Source: Candidatus Thioglobus sp. | GTDB taxonomy: Bacteria; Pseudomonadota; Gammaproteobacteria; PS1; Pseudothioglobaceae | Length of the DNA stretch: 64,000 nt | Direction of reading: 5' to 3' | NCBI GenBank assembly: GCA_028228555.1 | Contig: JAOJBP010000003.1 | Span: 30,480 to 94,479, forward strand | Shown: positions 52,214 through 61,624 of the stretch, one piece after another | Layout of the letters: the number at the start of each line of letters is the position of its first letter | How positions within the stretch are numbered: the first letter of the stretch is position 1 | Made by a program: the position numbers and the translations under genes | The notes under the pieces: generated by a model | Told to the model about the DNA's origin: nothing | Database searches by the model: none | The model's input: only the letters and a program-made list of their open reading frames with translations

Positions 52214-53053
52214 TCAAATAATGCCTTCCGCTTTAGCAAAAGCATTAGTAGCCTCCACAAAGCCTTTAACACTGCCACAATCAAACCTTTCGCCTTGGAA
52301 TTTATACGCAATAACTTTGCCTTGATTGGCTAGTGTCATTAATGCATCGGTAATCTGAATCTCTCCATTTTTATCAGGCGCTGTATTTTCGAGCACGTCA
52401 AATATTTCTGGTGTAAGAATGTATCTGCCGATAATGGCTAGGTTGGTTGGTGCATCTTCTGGGCTGGGTTTTTCCACCATACTATTAACTCGGTAAGCAT
52501 TGTTTGATCCATCTAATAGCTCGCCATCAATCACGCCATATTTATCCACTTGCGTCATTGGCACCTCTTCAATCGCAACGACACAACAATCAGGATGCTG
52601 CTCATAAAGCTTAGTCATTTGTGTCAGTACTGAATCACCGCTATTCGCACAAAGATCATCAGGCAAGATAACGGCAAACGGCTGATTGCCGATTAGAGGC
52701 TTGCCGGTGTAGATAGCATGACCTAAGCCAAGCATTTGTTGTTGCTCAATATAGGTAAATTTGCACTGCTCTGAGGCGTGGTTTACTTCATCAAGCAAGG
52801 ATGCTTTGGCTGTGCCTTTAATGCTGGCTTCAATGTCTGCGTGCGGCTCAAAATGATTTTTAATCGCTTGTTTGTATTTGCTAGTCACCATAGCCATAGT
52901 GGTCATTCCAGCACTTATTGCCTCCTCTACACCGTATTGAATTAGTGGTTTGGTGAGTATTGGCAGCATTTCCTTAGGGATGGCTTTGGTGGCTGGCAAA
53001 AAACGCGTGCCGTAACCTGCTACAGGGAATAAACATTTATTAATTACACTCAT
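52214..53053 (-). CDS. galU: UTP-glucose-1-phosphate uridylyltransferase
   Basis: Makes UDP-glucose for LPS and other glycans. The 279-residue protein has CLFPVAGYGTRFLPATKAIPKEM (nucleotide site), LIQYGVEEAISAGM, GLGHAIYTGKPLIG, FAVILPDDLC and AIIGRYILTPEIFDVL. Length is slightly below E. coli (302), the usual difference lying in the C-terminus. It overlaps pgi by 4 bases, so glucose-phosphate supply and activation are coupled. Confidence 0.95.
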   Translation of the reverse strand: MSVINKCLFPVAGYGTRFLPATKAIPKEMLPILTKPLIQYGVEEAISAGMTTMAMVTSKYKQAIKNHFEPHADIEASIKGTAKASLLDEVNHASEQCKFTYIEQQQMLGLGHAIYTGKPLIGNQPFAVILPDDLCANSGDSVLTQMTKLYEQHPDCCVVAIEEVPMTQVDKYGVIDGELLDGSNNAYRVNSMVEKPSPEDAPTNLAIIGRYILTPEIFDVLENTAPDKNGEIQITDALMTLANQGKVIAYKFQGERFDCGSVKGFVEATNAFAKAEGII

Positions 53054-54264
53054 GCTTTTTTTGAAAATTTTTCAGCTAAGTTAGTCTTTCCAGACTCGAC
53101 TCCAGGCTGATCATAAGTATTAATTTGTAAAAATGCGCCAATACATGAGACTAACAATTGATAACTAAACATAATTTTAGCAATATTGTATTCATCTATA
53201 GTACGAATAGAGATTACATCACAAGGGATATCATCTTGCTCTTGGATTGACTGAATAGTCGCATCAGCTTGCATATTTAATAATTCGTTAAAACTATAGC
53301 CCTCTATACGATCCCAGGCCAATTTTTCAAATTTGCTAGAGGATGCTTTAGGTATAACACTTCCGTCTTTCAGGTCTTCAATTTTGATGAAAGTCACGGT
53401 CTTATCACGTACGCCGTCCATAATCAATTGCAGAAAACTATGTTGATCAACTGGGCCAACTAAGCCAATAGGCGTAAGCGCTTGGCGAGTACCATTAACA
53501 TTAATCTTACCTAGGCTTTCTGCCCAAAGCTGAACATACCACTTATTAAAACTTTCTAATAGGGATGAATAGGAAAAAACAACGTTGATATTAAATCGAC
53601 TTTTATTTTCAACCAAAAAACGCGCTTTTCTAATAATAGGCTTGTAATAATCACCTTTCTCAAAAAAACTATCGGCCACGCGCTTGCAGCCATTCAACAA
53701 ATTGTCAATATCGACACCCACCATTGCCAATGGCACCAAACCTACCACACTAAACACTGAAAAACGCCCGCCAACATCCTCAGATAAATCAAAGGCTTTA
53801 ATGTTGTTGTCATTAGCGAATTTAGTAAGACTACTTTTTCTTTCAGAGATGATAGTGCAGTTTGTACTGTCGATTTCAACTAGAGAATTTAGGTACTTGA
53901 AAATACTAATGGTTTCAATGGTTTCACCAGATTTAGAAATTATTACAAACTGCGCATCATCTAAATCAACTTTTTTTAGACAATGGTTAATTTTGAGCGG
54001 ATCAACTGTTTCCAAAAAAAGTAAATCTTTTGAGTAATTATTAGAGGGTAATAAAAACTCATAAATCGCTCTTGCGCCAAGACTAGAGCCGCCAATGCCC
54101 AAAACAACAATATGTTTTTTTGTAATACTTTTAGCATGCTTTTTAATATCTGCTGTATCTTGATATGGTAAGTTGTAGTAACCAATATGATCACGTTCAG
54201 CTTTAATTCTTTTAAAAATCTCAGTGTTTGATTTGATTTGATAGAAATTTTTATTGTATTTCAT
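53050..54264 (-). CDS. pgi: Glucose-6-phosphate isomerase, short form
   Basis: A 404-residue isomerase of the compact type, shorter than the 550-residue E. coli enzyme. KHIVVLGIGGSSLGARAIYEF, FVIISKSGETIETISIFKYL, DVGGRFSVFSVVGLVPLAMV and QLIMDGVRDKTVTF are the core motifs. A late QPGVESGK matches the family's second signature region. The frame runs 42 codons further, but the added residues are unlike the family and reach into the gmhB promoter area; the ATG at 54264 (MKYNKNFYQI) is preferred, that at 54300 possible. Overlaps galU by 4 bases. Confidence 0.88.
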   Translation of the reverse strand: MKYNKNFYQIKSNTEIFKRIKAERDHIGYYNLPYQDTADIKKHAKSITKKHIVVLGIGGSSLGARAIYEFLLPSNNYSKDLLFLETVDPLKINHCLKKVDLDDAQFVIISKSGETIETISIFKYLNSLVEIDSTNCTIISERKSSLTKFANDNNIKAFDLSEDVGGRFSVFSVVGLVPLAMVGVDIDNLLNGCKRVADSFFEKGDYYKPIIRKARFLVENKSRFNINVVFSYSSLLESFNKWYVQLWAESLGKINVNGTRQALTPIGLVGPVDQHSFLQLIMDGVRDKTVTFIKIEDLKDGSVIPKASSSKFEKLAWDRIEGYSFNELLNMQADATIQSIQEQDDIPCDVISIRTIDEYNIAKIMFSYQLLVSCIGAFLQINTYDQPGVESGKTNLAEKFSKKA

Positions 54265-54337
54265 TAAGACCTGCAAAAAATATTTAACGCTTGAATTCAT
54301 TATCCCTATTTTTGTAAATTCTGTATGATTGATTTTT

Positions 54338-54871
54338 ATGAGAAATGACAAACAAAAAGTAGTATTTTTAGATCGCGACGGAGTGATCAATAAAGAGGTT
54401 GGCTATCTTCACAAAAGTGAGGATTTTGAATTTATTGATGGCGTATTTACAGCGTGTAAGCATTTTCAAGCGCAGGGATATAAACTAATCATCGTTACCA
54501 ACCAATCGGGCATTGCTAGAGGTTATTACCAGAAAGAGGACTTTCATAAATTAACTCAGTGGATGCTGGTGCAGTTTGGCAATCAAGGTATTGATATATT
54601 GGATGTATTTTTCTGCCCGCATGGCCCAGAATCTAGCTGCACATGTCGCAAGCCTCAACCAGGCATGTTACTAGAAGCGCGTGATAAATTTAATATTGAC
54701 ATGGAAAATTCTTGGATGGTTGGCGATAAAGAGGCGGATATCAGCGCTGCCAATGCAGCTGGCATTAGCAGTACCATTTTGGTTAAAAGTGGCCATCAAG
54801 TTGATGAAGTAAACTCTAGTGCAAAATTTATATTAAAATCCATTAAAGACAGCATTCAAATTATCACTTAA
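54338..54871 (+). CDS. gmhB: D-glycero-beta-D-manno-heptose 1,7-bisphosphate 7-phosphatase
   Basis: HAD-family phosphatase (177 residues), third step to ADP-heptose for LPS inner core. KVVFLDRDGVINKEVGYLH (nucleophile DxD), KLIIVTNQSGIARGYY, the zinc-binding FFCPHGPESSCTCRKPQPGM and MVGDKEADISAANAAGI are all present. The ATG at 54338 is taken; the earlier TTG is unlikely. It is 4 bases upstream of hldD and starts the gmhB-hldD-hldE-gmhA operon, divergent from pgi. Confidence 0.95.
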   Translation: MRNDKQKVVFLDRDGVINKEVGYLHKSEDFEFIDGVFTACKHFQAQGYKLIIVTNQSGIARGYYQKEDFHKLTQWMLVQFGNQGIDILDVFFCPHGPESSCTCRKPQPGMLLEARDKFNIDMENSWMVGDKEADISAANAAGISSTILVKSGHQVDEVNSSAKFILKSIKDSIQIIT

Positions 54872-54875
54872 ATCT

Positions 54876-55880
54876 ATGACATATAGCAATACAGATTTCA
54901 ATAATAAAACCATTTTAATTACCGGCGGAGCAGGTTTTATTGGTAGCAATTTAGCTTTTTATTTCCAAGATAATTATCCTGATTCACGTGTTGTAGTGTT
55001 TGATTGCTTTAGAAGTGAAGCGACCTTTGTAAATGGCAATCTACAAAGTTTTGGTCATTATAAAAATCTCATCGGTTTTACTGGTGATGTAGTCTGTGGC
55101 AATATTAATAGTAAACCTGATTTAGCGCTACTGGATGATTATAAATTTGACTACATATTCCATCAGGCAGCGATTTCAGACACGCGTGTGTATGATCAAG
55201 AAATTGTCATGCAAACCAATGTTAACTCATTTTATGACTTGCTTAATAAGGCAAAAAATGATGATGCCGTCATGGTTTATGCAAGCTCTGCTGCCACTTA
55301 TGGTAGCCTCCCATCGCCGCAAACTGTTGGCATAGAGAATCCTGAAAATCCTTATGGATTTAGTAAATATATGATGGATCAAATTGCCTATCGTTATAGT
55401 CGTGAAAATCCTGATATGACTATTGTTGGCTTAAAATTTTTTAATGTCTATGGGCCTCGTGAATACTACAAGGCAAAAACCTCTTCAATGGTGATTCAAC
55501 TTGGACATCAAATCTTAGATGGAAAAGCGCCAAAATTATTCGAAGGCTCAGATCAAATATTACGAGATTTTATTAATATTGAAGATGTGGTTCAAGCTAA
55601 TATCAAAGCTTGTAATCCAAAACAAAATGGTACTTATAACGTGGGCACCAGCAACCCTAGGAGTTTTCAAGATATTGCTGATATCTTACAACGCGAACTG
55701 GGTACAGATTTGGGTACAGACTACATACCCAACCCATATGACGGTTATCAAATGCACACGCAAGCTGATATTAGCACCTCACAAACCAACTTAAGCTTTG
55801 AGCCGATAGTTTCGCTAGAGGTGGGTATTAAAGCTTATATCCCTGATATTAAACGCTTACATGGAACAGATATTTCATGA
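54876..55880 (+). CDS. hldD: ADP-L-glycero-D-manno-heptose 6-epimerase
   Basis: Short-chain dehydrogenase-type epimerase (334 residues) that makes ADP-L-glycero-D-manno-heptose. TILITGGAGFIGSNLAFYFQ binds NADP, followed by YASSAATYGSL and the catalytic YGFSKYMMD (YxxxK), FFNVYGPREYYK, LRDFINIEDVVQANI and YNVGTSNPRSFQDIAD. N-terminal ten residues precede the usual start. It overlaps hldE by 4 bases. Confidence 0.95.
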   Translation: MTYSNTDFNNKTILITGGAGFIGSNLAFYFQDNYPDSRVVVFDCFRSEATFVNGNLQSFGHYKNLIGFTGDVVCGNINSKPDLALLDDYKFDYIFHQAAISDTRVYDQEIVMQTNVNSFYDLLNKAKNDDAVMVYASSAATYGSLPSPQTVGIENPENPYGFSKYMMDQIAYRYSRENPDMTIVGLKFFNVYGPREYYKAKTSSMVIQLGHQILDGKAPKLFEGSDQILRDFINIEDVVQANIKACNPKQNGTYNVGTSNPRSFQDIADILQRELGTDLGTDYIPNPYDGYQMHTQADISTSQTNLSFEPIVSLEVGIKAYIPDIKRLHGTDIS

Positions 55881-57304
55881 TTAATCTACAAGGAAAGTCA
55901 CCAAAATTATTGGTCATTGGCGATCTAATGATTGATCATTACTTATGGGGTTCGTGCGAGAGAATTTCACCCGAAGCACCCGTACAGGTTGTAAATGTTA
56001 AAAGCGAGAGTGCGGTTCTTGGTGGTGCTGGCAATGTCATTAACAATCTTTGCGCATTGGGTGCAAAAGTTGATGTGATCAGCGTTGTTGGTGGCTGTGA
56101 AATTTCAGATGAACTGAAAAAATTATTAAATAAAATTAAAGTTGACACTCAATATCTGATTACTCAAAAAGATCGCATCACTAGCAAAAAAAGCCGAATT
56201 ATTGCCGCGCAACAGCAAGTCGTGCGCTATGATAGAGAAAGTACTGATGAGATTAGCAGTGAATCACAAAAACAAATTTTAGCGTCTTTTAAAGACATTA
56301 TTTCTAATTACGACTGCATTTTATTGTCAGACTATGGAAAAGGCGTATTAACGTTTGAACTCACTCAAGCCTTAATTACGCTTGCTAATAAAAATGGCAA
56401 AAAAGTATTAATCGACCCAAAAGGTTTGGATTATTCAAAATACAAAGGTGCTTATCTACTCACACCAAATAAAAAAGAAGCCAGTGAAGCGACGCAAGTC
56501 AATATTAAAGATGCTGCTAGTCTAGCTCAAGTAATCACTCAATTAAAAGACGAGTGCGACTTAGATGTATCATTAATCACCCTTAGTGAAGATGGTGTAG
56601 CAATTTATGACGATAATCTACGCACCCACCCAACCGTAGCTAGAGAAGTGTTCGATGTCACGGGTGCGGGCGATACTGTACTTGCTTCATTGGGTTTTGC
56701 CTTAGCTTGTGATGTTGGTATTGATGACGCCGTTAAGTTTTCCAACCTTGCCGCTGGCGTTGTTGTGGGTAAAATTGGTAGCGCTACAGCCACTTTAAAT
56801 GAAATCATTGAATACGAATCAAGTTTGAATAAATCCACTAGCGACGAGCATATTAAAACGCTTGACGAAATTACCCTTTTAAGTAAAGAATTAAAAGTCA
56901 GAGATAAAAAAATTATCTTTACCAATGGCTGTTTTGACATCCTACACGCTGGCCATGTACGCTACTTAGAAACCGCCAAAAGTTATGGTGATATTCTAAT
57001 ATTAGGGCTTAATTCTGACAGATCCGTCACCGCACTAAAAGGGGAAAATCGCCCCATTAATGCACAATTAGACCGAGCTTACATATTGGCAGCGCTTGAG
57101 GCAGTTGATTACGTCGTAGTGTTTGATGAAGACACGCCGTATGATTTAATAAAAGCCATAAAACCACATACTTTAGTAAAAGGCGGAGACTACGAAGGAA
57201 AGCAAGTAATTGGCCAAGATATCGCTGATGAGCTGAAGCTGGTTCAGTTTGTTGATGGCAAAAGTACCACCAAAACCATTGAGAAAATCCAACAAGGAAA
57301 GTAG
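55877..57304 (+). CDS. hldE: Bifunctional heptose-7-phosphate kinase / heptose-1-phosphate adenylyltransferase
   Basis: A 475-residue fusion enzyme. The N-terminal PfkB kinase domain (about 1-320) has [39 protein letters not shown] and [17 protein letters not shown]. The C-terminal nucleotidyltransferase domain (about 340-475) has [18 protein letters not shown] and [13 protein letters not shown]. It provides both the kinase and the adenylylation steps around GmhB. Overlap with hldD and a 2-base gap to gmhA confirm the operon. Confidence 0.96.
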   Translation: MINLQGKSPKLLVIGDLMIDHYLWGSCERISPEAPVQVVNVKSESAVLGGAGNVINNLCALGAKVDVISVVGGCEISDELKKLLNKIKVDTQYLITQKDRITSKKSRIIAAQQQVVRYDRESTDEISSESQKQILASFKDIISNYDCILLSDYGKGVLTFELTQALITLANKNGKKVLIDPKGLDYSKYKGAYLLTPNKKEASEATQVNIKDAASLAQVITQLKDECDLDVSLITLSEDGVAIYDDNLRTHPTVAREVFDVTGAGDTVLASLGFALACDVGIDDAVKFSNLAAGVVVGKIGSATATLNEIIEYESSLNKSTSDEHIKTLDEITLLSKELKVRDKKIIFTNGCFDILHAGHVRYLETAKSYGDILILGLNSDRSVTALKGENRPINAQLDRAYILAALEAVDYVVVFDEDTPYDLIKAIKPHTLVKGGDYEGKQVIGQDIADELKLVQFVDGKSTTKTIEKIQQGK

Positions 57305-57306
57305 TC

Positions 57307-57876
57307 ATGAAATCTATTATTGAATTTGAATTTAATGAGCACTTAAAAACAGCTCAGGCAACTTTAAATTACATTGCTGAGCCGCTTGAGATTGCCGCTA
57401 ATCTGTGCATTGAAAGCCTTAAAAATGGCGGAAAAATTTTAATCTTTGGTAATGGTGGCAGTGCGGCTGATGCACAACATATTGCCGCGGAACTAGTTGG
57501 ACGTTATAAAGTCGAGCGTAAAGGTTTAGCAGCTATTGCTCTGACCACTGACACTTCAGCACTAACATCAATCGGCAACGACTATGGTTATAAACACGTA
57601 TTTGATCGCCAAGTTGAAGCATTAGCCAATGAAGGAGATATCGTTATTGGCATAAGCACTGGTGGCAGTAGTGGCAATGTGATTAGCGCACTAACACTTG
57701 CAAACGAACTGGGATGCAAATCCATTGGTTTTAGTGGTCGAGATGGCGGCGAAATGAATACTGTTTGCGATATTAACTTGGTCGTTCCTGCTGAGGATAC
57801 TCCACGCATTCAAGAAATGCATATTGTTATTGGGCATACGATTTGCCATTTAATTGACCTAGAGTTTAGTCGTTGA
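57307..57876 (+). CDS. gmhA: Sedoheptulose-7-phosphate isomerase
   Basis: SIS-domain isomerase (189 residues) for the first step from sedoheptulose-7-phosphate. [67 protein letters not shown] and [15 protein letters not shown] are family motifs. Its presence completes the ADP-heptose pathway within 3.5 kb. It is convergent with waaF, 10 bases apart. Confidence 0.96.
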   Translation: MKSIIEFEFNEHLKTAQATLNYIAEPLEIAANLCIESLKNGGKILIFGNGGSAADAQHIAAELVGRYKVERKGLAAIALTTDTSALTSIGNDYGYKHVFDRQVEALANEGDIVIGISTGGSSGNVISALTLANELGCKSIGFSGRDGGEMNTVCDINLVVPAEDTPRIQEMHIVIGHTICHLIDLEFSR

Positions 57877-57886
57877 AGGTTTTTCT

Positions 57887-58807
57887 TTAGAGGGACTTAA
57901 CCGAATCCAGTACGTCTACTGCTTTAATAAGATTCATGCAATCATGATGCCCTAATGGGCAAGTACGTTTCATACAGGGTTGGCAATCTAGATTTTTCTT
58001 TACAATTAAACTTTTTTCATTCATCCATTGCGAAGTCTCGTTATCTTTAGTCGGGCCAAAAATCGCCACCGTTGGCACTTCAAAAGCTGCTGCCACATGC
58101 ATCGGGCCACTATCACCCGTGATAAATAAATCAAGATTAGAAATACGGCTCATTAATTCTGGAATGGTGGTTTTGCCTGCCAAGTTTTGATAATTTTTAA
58201 CACCTTTCTCGAGCAATGATTTTTCAATATCTAGGGCAATATCCACCTCACCCGGCCCGCCAAAAATCACTATATCATACCGATCTGATAATTCATTAGC
58301 CACTTTAGCAAATTCTTCAGGATACCAACGTTTGGCACTGCCGTACGATGCGCCAGGATTGATACCGACAGTTTTTTGTATTGATGATTGAGAGTTGATG
58401 GTAGATAGCAATAATTTTCCTGCTGGAAAATTAATATTTAGACTGTCATTGATAAAATCGTTGTATTTTTCAACTTGATGACGATTTTGATACTTGTTTT
58501 TATCGAATTGATACTTGTTTTTGGCTGATATTAAAAATTTCATAAATTTTGTACGAAGTGAACTTCTAAACGAGAAAAATACATCAAATTCGCCTAAATT
58601 TCTTGCAGTTTTGTATAAAACTCTATATTTCTTATCTAAAACCACTGTTTTAATAACTTTTGGATGATTTTTCAGCGCTTCAATCGCGACAAAAGAGCCA
58701 ATAAAGGTAATTTGAACATCCTTGTTAAAATTTACGATATTTTCAATCGCTGGCGTTGCCATTACGCAATCTCCCAGCCAAGTTGGAAGTTCAATTAATA
58801 TCTTCAT
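57887..58807 (-). CDS. waaF: ADP-heptose-LPS heptosyltransferase II (GT9)
   Basis: Adds the second heptose to the LPS inner core. The 306-residue GT9 protein starts MKILIELPTWLGDCVMATPAI and has VGINPGASYGSAKRWYPEEF, LFITGDSGPMHVAAAFEVPT and IFGPTKDNETSQW. A cysteine-rich segment CQPCMKRTCPLGHHDC near the end is usual for WaaF. The frame extends 19 codons upstream, but the ATG at 58807 is the family start and lies 7 bases after a TATAAT. No waaC in the window. Confidence 0.9.
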   Translation of the reverse strand: MKILIELPTWLGDCVMATPAIENIVNFNKDVQITFIGSFVAIEALKNHPKVIKTVVLDKKYRVLYKTARNLGEFDVFFSFRSSLRTKFMKFLISAKNKYQFDKNKYQNRHQVEKYNDFINDSLNINFPAGKLLLSTINSQSSIQKTVGINPGASYGSAKRWYPEEFAKVANELSDRYDIVIFGGPGEVDIALDIEKSLLEKGVKNYQNLAGKTTIPELMSRISNLDLFITGDSGPMHVAAAFEVPTVAIFGPTKDNETSQWMNEKSLIVKKNLDCQPCMKRTCPLGHHDCMNLIKAVDVLDSVKSL

Positions 58808-58814
58808 GGGGCTT

Positions 58815-58820
58815 ATTATA
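58815..58820 (-). promoter_or_regulatory. -10 box seven bases from the waaF start
   Basis: TATAAT on the minus strand ends 7 bases before the waaF ATG with AAGCCCC between, leaving no room for a ribosome site. Suggests a leaderless transcript. Confidence 0.4.
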
Positions 58821-58843
58821 AATGCAAGATTCAATATATTTGA

Positions 58844-58849
58844 TATAAT
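58844..58849 (+). promoter_or_regulatory. -10 box six bases from the deacetylase start
   Basis: TATAAT on the plus strand is 6 bases before the ATG at 58856, so the predicted start point is at the ATG itself. Divergent with the similar waaF promoter 24 bases away. Confidence 0.4.
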
Positions 58850-58855
58850 TGACAA

Positions 58856-59581
58856 ATGCAGCAAAAGCCCATTCCTATTCTAATGTACCACAGTATCGCA
58901 GCTATGCCAAAAGGCACTGTCATGCGCAGCTTACACGTACCGCCAACATTATTTAAATTGCAAATGTGGCTTTTGAAAATAATGGGATATCAGGGGCTTA
59001 GTATGGGTGAGCTGCAACCCTACTTGATGGGTGAAAAAATTGGCAAGGTTGTGGGCATTACTTTTGATGATGGTTTTAAAAATAATTTTACCAAAGCCTT
59101 GCCAATTCTTAGAAAAAATGGATTTAGCGCAACCTGTTATATTATTAGTCAAAATATTGGTGGCATTAACCATTGGGATTTAGACAAGGGTATTGATGAA
59201 AACCCCTTAATGAATGAAAATGAAATTAAACAGTGGCTCGATAATGGCATGGAAATTGGATCACACACTCAAAATCATGTGCACCTAGCTGAAAGTAGTA
59301 TAGAGATAGCCACTAAAGAAATCATACAATCTAAGCTTGATCTTGAAAAACGATTTAATTGTCAGATAACGCATTTTTGCTATCCTTATGGCAGCTACAA
59401 TAATGAAATTATAAACATTGCCAAGAATGCCAACTACCAAACTGCAACAACAGTTAATCGATCTAGAATCCATCGGGGTGATAACCTACTCGCCCTATCT
59501 AGAATTCCAATTACTCATCGCACCTTTCCACATTTATTTTTAATGAAAATTTTAAGCAAATACGAAGATAGGCATGCTTGA
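58856..59581 (+). CDS. Polysaccharide deacetylase family protein
   Basis: A 241-residue NodB-type carbohydrate esterase. PIPILMYHSIAAMPKGT, VGITFDDGFKNNFTKALPIL (metal-binding TFDDG), FSATCYIIS, MEIGSHTQNHVHLA and the HFCYPYGSYNNE motif are present. No signal peptide, so a cytoplasmic or membrane-face sugar deacetylation, as in LPS or O-antigen modification. It overlaps the next glycosyltransferase by 8 bases and heads an LPS-decoration unit. Confidence 0.88.
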   Translation: MQQKPIPILMYHSIAAMPKGTVMRSLHVPPTLFKLQMWLLKIMGYQGLSMGELQPYLMGEKIGKVVGITFDDGFKNNFTKALPILRKNGFSATCYIISQNIGGINHWDLDKGIDENPLMNENEIKQWLDNGMEIGSHTQNHVHLAESSIEIATKEIIQSKLDLEKRFNCQITHFCYPYGSYNNEIINIAKNANYQTATTVNRSRIHRGDNLLALSRIPITHRTFPHLFLMKILSKYEDRHA

Positions 59582-60737
59582 TAAAAGCCTTAAAGTAGCC
59601 GTATTAATTCGACATTACAATGCATCAGCTGGTGGCGCTGAACGTTATTGCGTAGAGCTCACAAAAAGATTAGCAAAGATATATGATGTGCATGTTTTTA
59701 CTCAACACAATTCAGAGCAATCCGACAATATTACATTTCACAAAATTCCGCAATGGCTTCAACGGCCAAGATATCTGAATCAATTGTTTTTTTCATGGCT
59801 TACTAGGCGATCAACTCAGAATAAATTTGATATCGTCCATTCTCATGATATGGTGACTCATGCGAATATTTACACACTACATGTCCCTTGTGTTAGAACC
59901 AAGTGGTCAGAATCAAAAGGAGTAAGAAAAACTCTGCGTTGGTTAAATACGTTACTTAGTCCTAGAAAAATAGCTTATTTATGGCTAGAGAATAGTGAGA
60001 TGAAGCCTTCAAAAATCCGACATTTTATCAGCGTGTCTGACTATTTATCTCGCAACATCTTAATGAATTATCCCAATATTGATCAGCATCTTACACTGGC
60101 ATATCCCGGGATAAATAACTCCAAGAATGCATTGCTCGATGTAGCATCCCAACCTAACACATTGAAAAAAAAATTAAAACTGAATGATGATGACTTTCTA
60201 TTTCTATTTGTTGGCAATGATTTGATAAAAAAAGGACTGCCAGCTATTATTGAGGCATTTATGATGCTCGATAATAATCGAATTCATTTAGCTATTGTAG
60301 GTAATGGAAAAAAAGATAAGGTCCGAATTCCAACTAACCTAGAAAGTAATATTCATTTTTTAGGCGTCATTAATAACATGATAGACTTCTATCGAGAATC
60401 AGATTGCCTAATACATCCAACCTTAGTTGATACTTATGGAATGGTTGTATTAGAGGCAATGTCAGCTAAGCTTCCAGTGATTGTGAGTAACAAAAAATAC
60501 TGTGGATTTGCCGAACATTTAGACGATAATCAAGCATTAATCCTTGACAACCCTAAAGATTCAGTAGAGTTATTAAAAAAAATAAATTTAATAGTTTCAG
60601 ATGTGGATTTACGAAAAAATATTGCAAGAAATGGATTTGATAAATCTCAATCTATCACCTGGGAAAATACCTTGGAGCAGACGCTTTTCGCATACAATAT
60701 TATCTTAAAAAATAAAAAGGATCATTATGAAGGTTAG
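59574..60737 (+). CDS. Glycosyltransferase family 4 (WaaG-like)
   Basis: A 387-residue GT-B enzyme. The acceptor domain begins VAVLIRHYNASAGGAERYCVEL, with IVHSHDMVTHANIYTLH. The donor domain has FLFLFVGNDLIKKGLPAIIEA and the EX7E-type motif in HPTLVDTYGMVVLEAMSAKLP. The layout is near LPS core glucosyltransferase WaaG, but donor and acceptor cannot be fixed. Overlaps with both neighbours (8 and 11 bases). Confidence 0.87.
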   Translation: MLDKSLKVAVLIRHYNASAGGAERYCVELTKRLAKIYDVHVFTQHNSEQSDNITFHKIPQWLQRPRYLNQLFFSWLTRRSTQNKFDIVHSHDMVTHANIYTLHVPCVRTKWSESKGVRKTLRWLNTLLSPRKIAYLWLENSEMKPSKIRHFISVSDYLSRNILMNYPNIDQHLTLAYPGINNSKNALLDVASQPNTLKKKLKLNDDDFLFLFVGNDLIKKGLPAIIEAFMMLDNNRIHLAIVGNGKKDKVRIPTNLESNIHFLGVINNMIDFYRESDCLIHPTLVDTYGMVVLEAMSAKLPVIVSNKKYCGFAEHLDDNQALILDNPKDSVELLKKINLIVSDVDLRKNIARNGFDKSQSITWENTLEQTLFAYNIILKNKKDHYEG

Positions 60738-61593
60738 TGGCTTTACATTTATCAAAAATGCAGAAATGTTAGGATACCCTTTTGTGGAAAGCATTCAATC
60801 GGTACTGCCAATTGTTGATGAGTTTGTGATTGCAGTTGGTAAAAGTGATGACAACACACTAGAAATTATCAAATCTATTAATGATGATAAAATCAGAATT
60901 ATTGAAACACAGTGGAATGAATCAATGCAAGATCGTGGTTATGTTTATGCACAGCAAAAGATGACAGCACAATTTAGCTGCACTGGTGATTGGGCATTTT
61001 ATTTAGAAGGTGATGAGGTACTCCATGAAAAAGACCTAGATACTATTCAAAATTCCATGGAAAGACATTTACACAATCCTGAGGTGGAAGCGTTATATTT
61101 TGACTATTATCATTTTTATGGGAAACCAGACCAGGTTGGCATTGCAGGCTATAAAAGAGCGCCAAGAATTATTCGTAACACAATTCGTAACTATTCTCCA
61201 GATGGATTATTTTTTGTAGTAATGAACAAGAATAAAAAAGGTCGCTACCCAAAAGCTGCACATGCAGGCTGCCATATATATCATTATGGTCATGTGAGAA
61301 AAGTAGAAAAAAACAATGAGAAAATAAAGCAAACAGGAAAATATTGGGGTGGTGAAGAGCACAATGTATTCTCAACTTATGGCAATATTGACTTAGGTGA
61401 AATACGCCCGTTCAAAGGCTCACATCCTAAAATTGTACAGAAATGGATCGATACTGAAACAGAATTAGAATTTGCACAAAATCCAGGCTACAAAATAACG
61501 TTTAAAGACAAAAGACACCGAATACGGTTTTGGCTTGATGAAAAGTTAGGCTGGGATATCAGTAAAAAGCATTATTATGATTTAAAGCTATAA
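60727..61593 (+). CDS. Glycosyltransferase family 2-like protein
   Basis: A 288-residue GT-A-type protein. VSGFTFIKNAEMLGYPFVESI, VIAVGKSDDNTLEII and WAFYLEGDEVLHEKDLDTI hold the nucleotide-sugar site, with EGDE replacing the usual DxD. The middle has YYHFYGKPDQVG and the C-terminus KKHYYDLKL. Probable LPS core or O-chain sugar transferase. It overlaps the GT4 gene by 11 bases and is followed by a frameshifted methyltransferase. Confidence 0.82.
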   Translation: MKVSGFTFIKNAEMLGYPFVESIQSVLPIVDEFVIAVGKSDDNTLEIIKSINDDKIRIIETQWNESMQDRGYVYAQQKMTAQFSCTGDWAFYLEGDEVLHEKDLDTIQNSMERHLHNPEVEALYFDYYHFYGKPDQVGIAGYKRAPRIIRNTIRNYSPDGLFFVVMNKNKKGRYPKAAHAGCHIYHYGHVRKVEKNNEKIKQTGKYWGGEEHNVFSTYGNIDLGEIRPFKGSHPKIVQKWIDTETELEFAQNPGYKITFKDKRHRIRFWLDEKLGWDISKKHYYDLKL

Positions 61594-61624
61594 AATAATT
61601 TTTATCAGGAGTACGACTTAAAAA

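Noticed and set aside
54265..54390. Long N-terminal extension of pgi
   Set aside because: Residues are unlike the family and reach into the opposing gmhB gene start; ATG at 54264 fits better.
58808..58864. Upstream extension of waaF
   Set aside because: GT9 heptosyltransferases start at MKILIELPTWLGD; the extension overlaps the divergent deacetylase gene and both -10 boxes.
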